Below are positions 32,546-34,080 of a stretch of 34,080 bases of DNA, piece by piece. The notes below the pieces were generated by a model that was not told the origin of the DNA, searched no databases, and saw only the letters and a list, made by a program, of their open reading frames with translations. The translations under genes and the position numbers were made by a program. Each line of letters opens with the position of its first letter. Positions within the stretch are counted from its first letter, which is position 1. This stretch comes from a virus. The stretch covers positions 1 through 34,080 of the IMG/VR virus record IMGVR_UViG_3300042731_006565. One strand, written 5' to 3'.

Positions 32546-33552
32546 TGCTGTTACGCACTGCTATCCAGAATTTCGATGTGGCGAACTACGTGCTGGGCCA
32601 TGGTGCTGAGCCTGGGAAGACTGACGAGTGGGTGCTGACATGCCCGATGTGCGGTAAGAAAAAATTGGCCGTTCATATCGAGCGGCGCACCTGGCATTGC
32701 TGGATTTGCGAGCAGTACGCGGTGGGTGCGGATGGTCGTAGGCGTCCGGTTCGTGGCGCTGGGGGCGTTCTGGATCTGATCCAGCTCCTGGAGGGCGTCG
32801 AACGCGAGAGGGCTATCGACATGGTGCTGAGCGGTGCCATGTTTGGCTACGTGGATATCGGGTTGGTGCCTCCCGAGGAGATGGCCGACGATATCCATCG
32901 AGCGTACAAACCCGCGCCATCAATACCTTTTCCAGATTTTTGGAAACCAGCTACCGGCATATTGCCGTTTTGCCAAAAACGTGGTATCTTGGATGCAGAT
33001 ATCCGTATGTTTGGGATTGGCTGGTGTGATGCTGGCCGTTGCGCGGGGCGTCTCGTGTTTCCTGTCTGGGAAGAGCAGCGGTTCGTGTACTACCAAGCCC
33101 GGGCGATGTGGCCCCTTCGGGCGGGAGATATCAAGGCGCTGAATCCTCCGGCAACGGAGGGTGCAGCCGTGAGCAGTGAGGTGCTGATGAATCTGGACCA
33201 GGCGAGGCACTATCCTAGGGTGGCGGTCGTTGAGGGGCCTACGGATCTTGTCAGGACCGGACCGGATGCCGTGTGCACGTTCGGGAAGCAAATCACGGCG
33301 CCTCAGATTGCTAGGCTCAGACGTGCTGGCGTCCGAGCGTTGGATTTGATGTGGGATGGCCCGAGCTCGACTGAGCCTCGGGGAGCATGGGATGAGATGC
33401 TGGCGGTAGCGCCAATGTTGGCAGCGTTGTTTGATCTGCGATTGGTTTGGTTGCCGCATGGTGATCCAGGGGACCATTCCAGAGAGGCATTGAACTGGTT
33501 TCGGTATCACGCTCGATCGGTGGGTGGGGCATCCGATATCCAGGTATTATGA
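32545..33552 (+). CDS. DNA primase, zinc-finger and TOPRIM domains
   Basis: This encodes 335 residues; its ATG overlaps the helicase stop by one base. Residues 33-55 contain CPMC-x15-CWIC, the zinc finger that reads the primer start site. Residues 120-215 form an alpha/beta linker with KRGILDADIRMFGIGWC and GRLVFPVW, typical of the DnaG RNA-polymerase basin. VEGPTD (Glu 230) begins the TOPRIM fold, with MWDGPSS as a reduced second acidic motif. Primases of this type make RNA primers at the fork with the DnaB-type helicase. It is about half the length of bacterial DnaG. Confidence 0.8.
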   Translation: MLLRTAIQNFDVANYVLGHGAEPGKTDEWVLTCPMCGKKKLAVHIERRTWHCWICEQYAVGADGRRRPVRGAGGVLDLIQLLEGVERERAIDMVLSGAMFGYVDIGLVPPEEMADDIHRAYKPAPSIPFPDFWKPATGILPFCQKRGILDADIRMFGIGWCDAGRCAGRLVFPVWEEQRFVYYQARAMWPLRAGDIKALNPPATEGAAVSSEVLMNLDQARHYPRVAVVEGPTDLVRTGPDAVCTFGKQITAPQIARLRRAGVRALDLMWDGPSSTEPRGAWDEMLAVAPMLAALFDLRLVWLPHGDPGDHSREALNWFRYHARSVGGASDIQVL

Positions 33553-33568
33553 GGTGCGAGGTGCGAGT

Positions 33569-33811
33569 ATGAGGGCTTTGAACGAACGTGTAAAAACAGA
33601 CATGAGGTTACCGCGCCGGCTGGTCGTGCTCATCGAGGAGGCCTCGCTTCAATTGGGAGTACCCAAGAACGCTCTCATGGTGATCGCTGCCGCGAAGCTG
33701 GTGGCCGAGTTGTCCAAAGGCGTCACCCCAGGCAAAAAACGTCTGAAAATGTTGGATGAGCTGGAAGAGGAAGTCCAGAAAGTTTTCGATGATGCCAAAA
33801 AACGTGCGTAG
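33569..33811 (+). CDS. Ribbon-helix-helix-like small DNA-binding protein
   Basis: This encodes 80 residues from ATG 33569; an extension to 33524 would overlap the primase. The start follows two GAGGTGCGA-type sites. A short strand (TDMRLPRRLVVLIEEAS) and two helices (LGVPKNALMVIAAAKLVAE, MLDELEEEVQKVFDDAKK) follow the order of ribbon-helix-helix repressors. Such proteins bind operators as dimers, so regulation of this cluster is possible. The identification rests on pattern only. Confidence 0.5.
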   Translation: MRALNERVKTDMRLPRRLVVLIEEASLQLGVPKNALMVIAAAKLVAELSKGVTPGKKRLKMLDELEEEVQKVFDDAKKRA

Positions 33812-33825
33812 ATTCAGTTGATTTG

Positions 33826-33863
33826 CGGGCATCGAAAAAGTTGCCCGATGTCATCCTTTTTTT
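33826..33863 (+). terminator. Weak terminator-like hairpin after RHH gene
   Basis: CGGGCA (33826-33831) pairs with TGCCCG (33842-33847) around a loop of 10 bases. Nine bases later comes a run of seven T (33857-33863). It could end the replication transcript. The spacing to the T tract is longer than usual. Confidence 0.4.
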
Positions 33864-33870
33864 GTTGCAT

Positions 33871-34080
33871 ATACCGGCGTTCTGCCGGTATGCGCCTCTC
33901 GTAGGCAAAAGATCTTTGACGCGGTAGGTCGATTATTTGCGCGGTGAAACACCGGCAAAGTGACGAACTATTTTTTGCGTCGGATCGGCTGTCGAGTTAT
34001 GGCAGGCGGAATGCAAATTTGCGGGCTAAATGGCGTAGGTAATTGGGTTGGGGGGTTGTTATACTCAATATCAGATCGTC
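33871..34080. other. Noncoding right end with one hairpin
   Basis: ATACCGGC (33871-33878) and GCCGGTAT (33884-33891) close a five-base loop. Beyond it, to the window's end, I see no gene, terminator or tRNA. TATACT (34060-34065) could be a -10 element, but no matching -35 is visible at the usual distance. Confidence 0.4.

Noticed and set aside
33871-33891. Hairpin ATACCGGC/GCCGGTAT as a terminator
   Set aside because: No T tract follows on either strand at a suitable distance.
1-34080. TCYRGA (full degenerate palindrome) as the enriched motif
   Set aside because: The two other members, TCCGGA and TCTAGA, are each seen only a few times, so the enrichment belongs to TCTGGA/TCCAGA alone.

Overview
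This window is a contiguous piece of the genome of a contractile-tailed double-stranded DNA phage (myovirus morphology). All convincing genes lie on the + strand, tightly packed and often overlapping by 1-8 bases. The evidence is a recognisable run of neck, tail sheath, tail tube, tail chaperone, tape measure, baseplate hub, spike, wedge and fibre genes, then a small lysis-like cluster, then replication genes (SF2 helicase, DnaB-type helicase, zinc-finger/TOPRIM primase). No terminase, portal or capsid gene is present; these probably lie upstream. A Gram-negative host is an inference, based only on spanin-like membrane proteins. I see no tRNA, integrase, transposon or CRISPR array.

Layout. 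1-4.3 kb: a large YadA-head-like fibre entering from outside the window, a small zinc-ribbon protein, a protein with carboxypeptidase-regulatory-like folds, and a small membrane/coiled-coil protein. 4.3-8.1 kb: neck/tail-completion genes. 8.1-10.9 kb: sheath and tube. 10.9-11.2 kb: a 320-base noncoding interval with a promoter-like site, tandem hairpins and a terminator. 11.2-14.2 kb: tail chaperone pair, probably joined by a +1 frameshift, then the tape measure. 14.2-23.4 kb: baseplate. 23.4-26.4 kb: a repetitive tail fibre and a small coiled-coil protein. 26.6-27.7 kb: holin-like and spanin-like genes, with a compact predicted three-way-junction RNA. 27.7-28.2 kb: a 460-base control region with a promoter-like element and a cluster of inverted repeats. 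28.2-33.8 kb: replication and nucleic-acid genes, including a small protein with an Hfq/Sm-like sequence pattern.

The most striking signal is not a gene. The hexamer TCTGGA and its complement TCCAGA occur about 140 times by hand count, against about 17 expected by chance on both strands. They occur in all reading frames and in intergenic DNA, on both strands, and several form perfect palindromes. The motif is absent from nearly all of the YadA-like fibre gene and from the distal two thirds of the tail fibre gene. This points to a DNA-level function (recombination, packaging, uptake, modification or protein binding) and to recent exchange of the fibre domains.

How the genes work together: the left two thirds builds the neck, contractile tail and fibres in the usual assembly order; the lysis cluster would release progeny; the right end begins the replication module, apparently driven by a promoter-like element that occurs twice (27,770 and 29,693).
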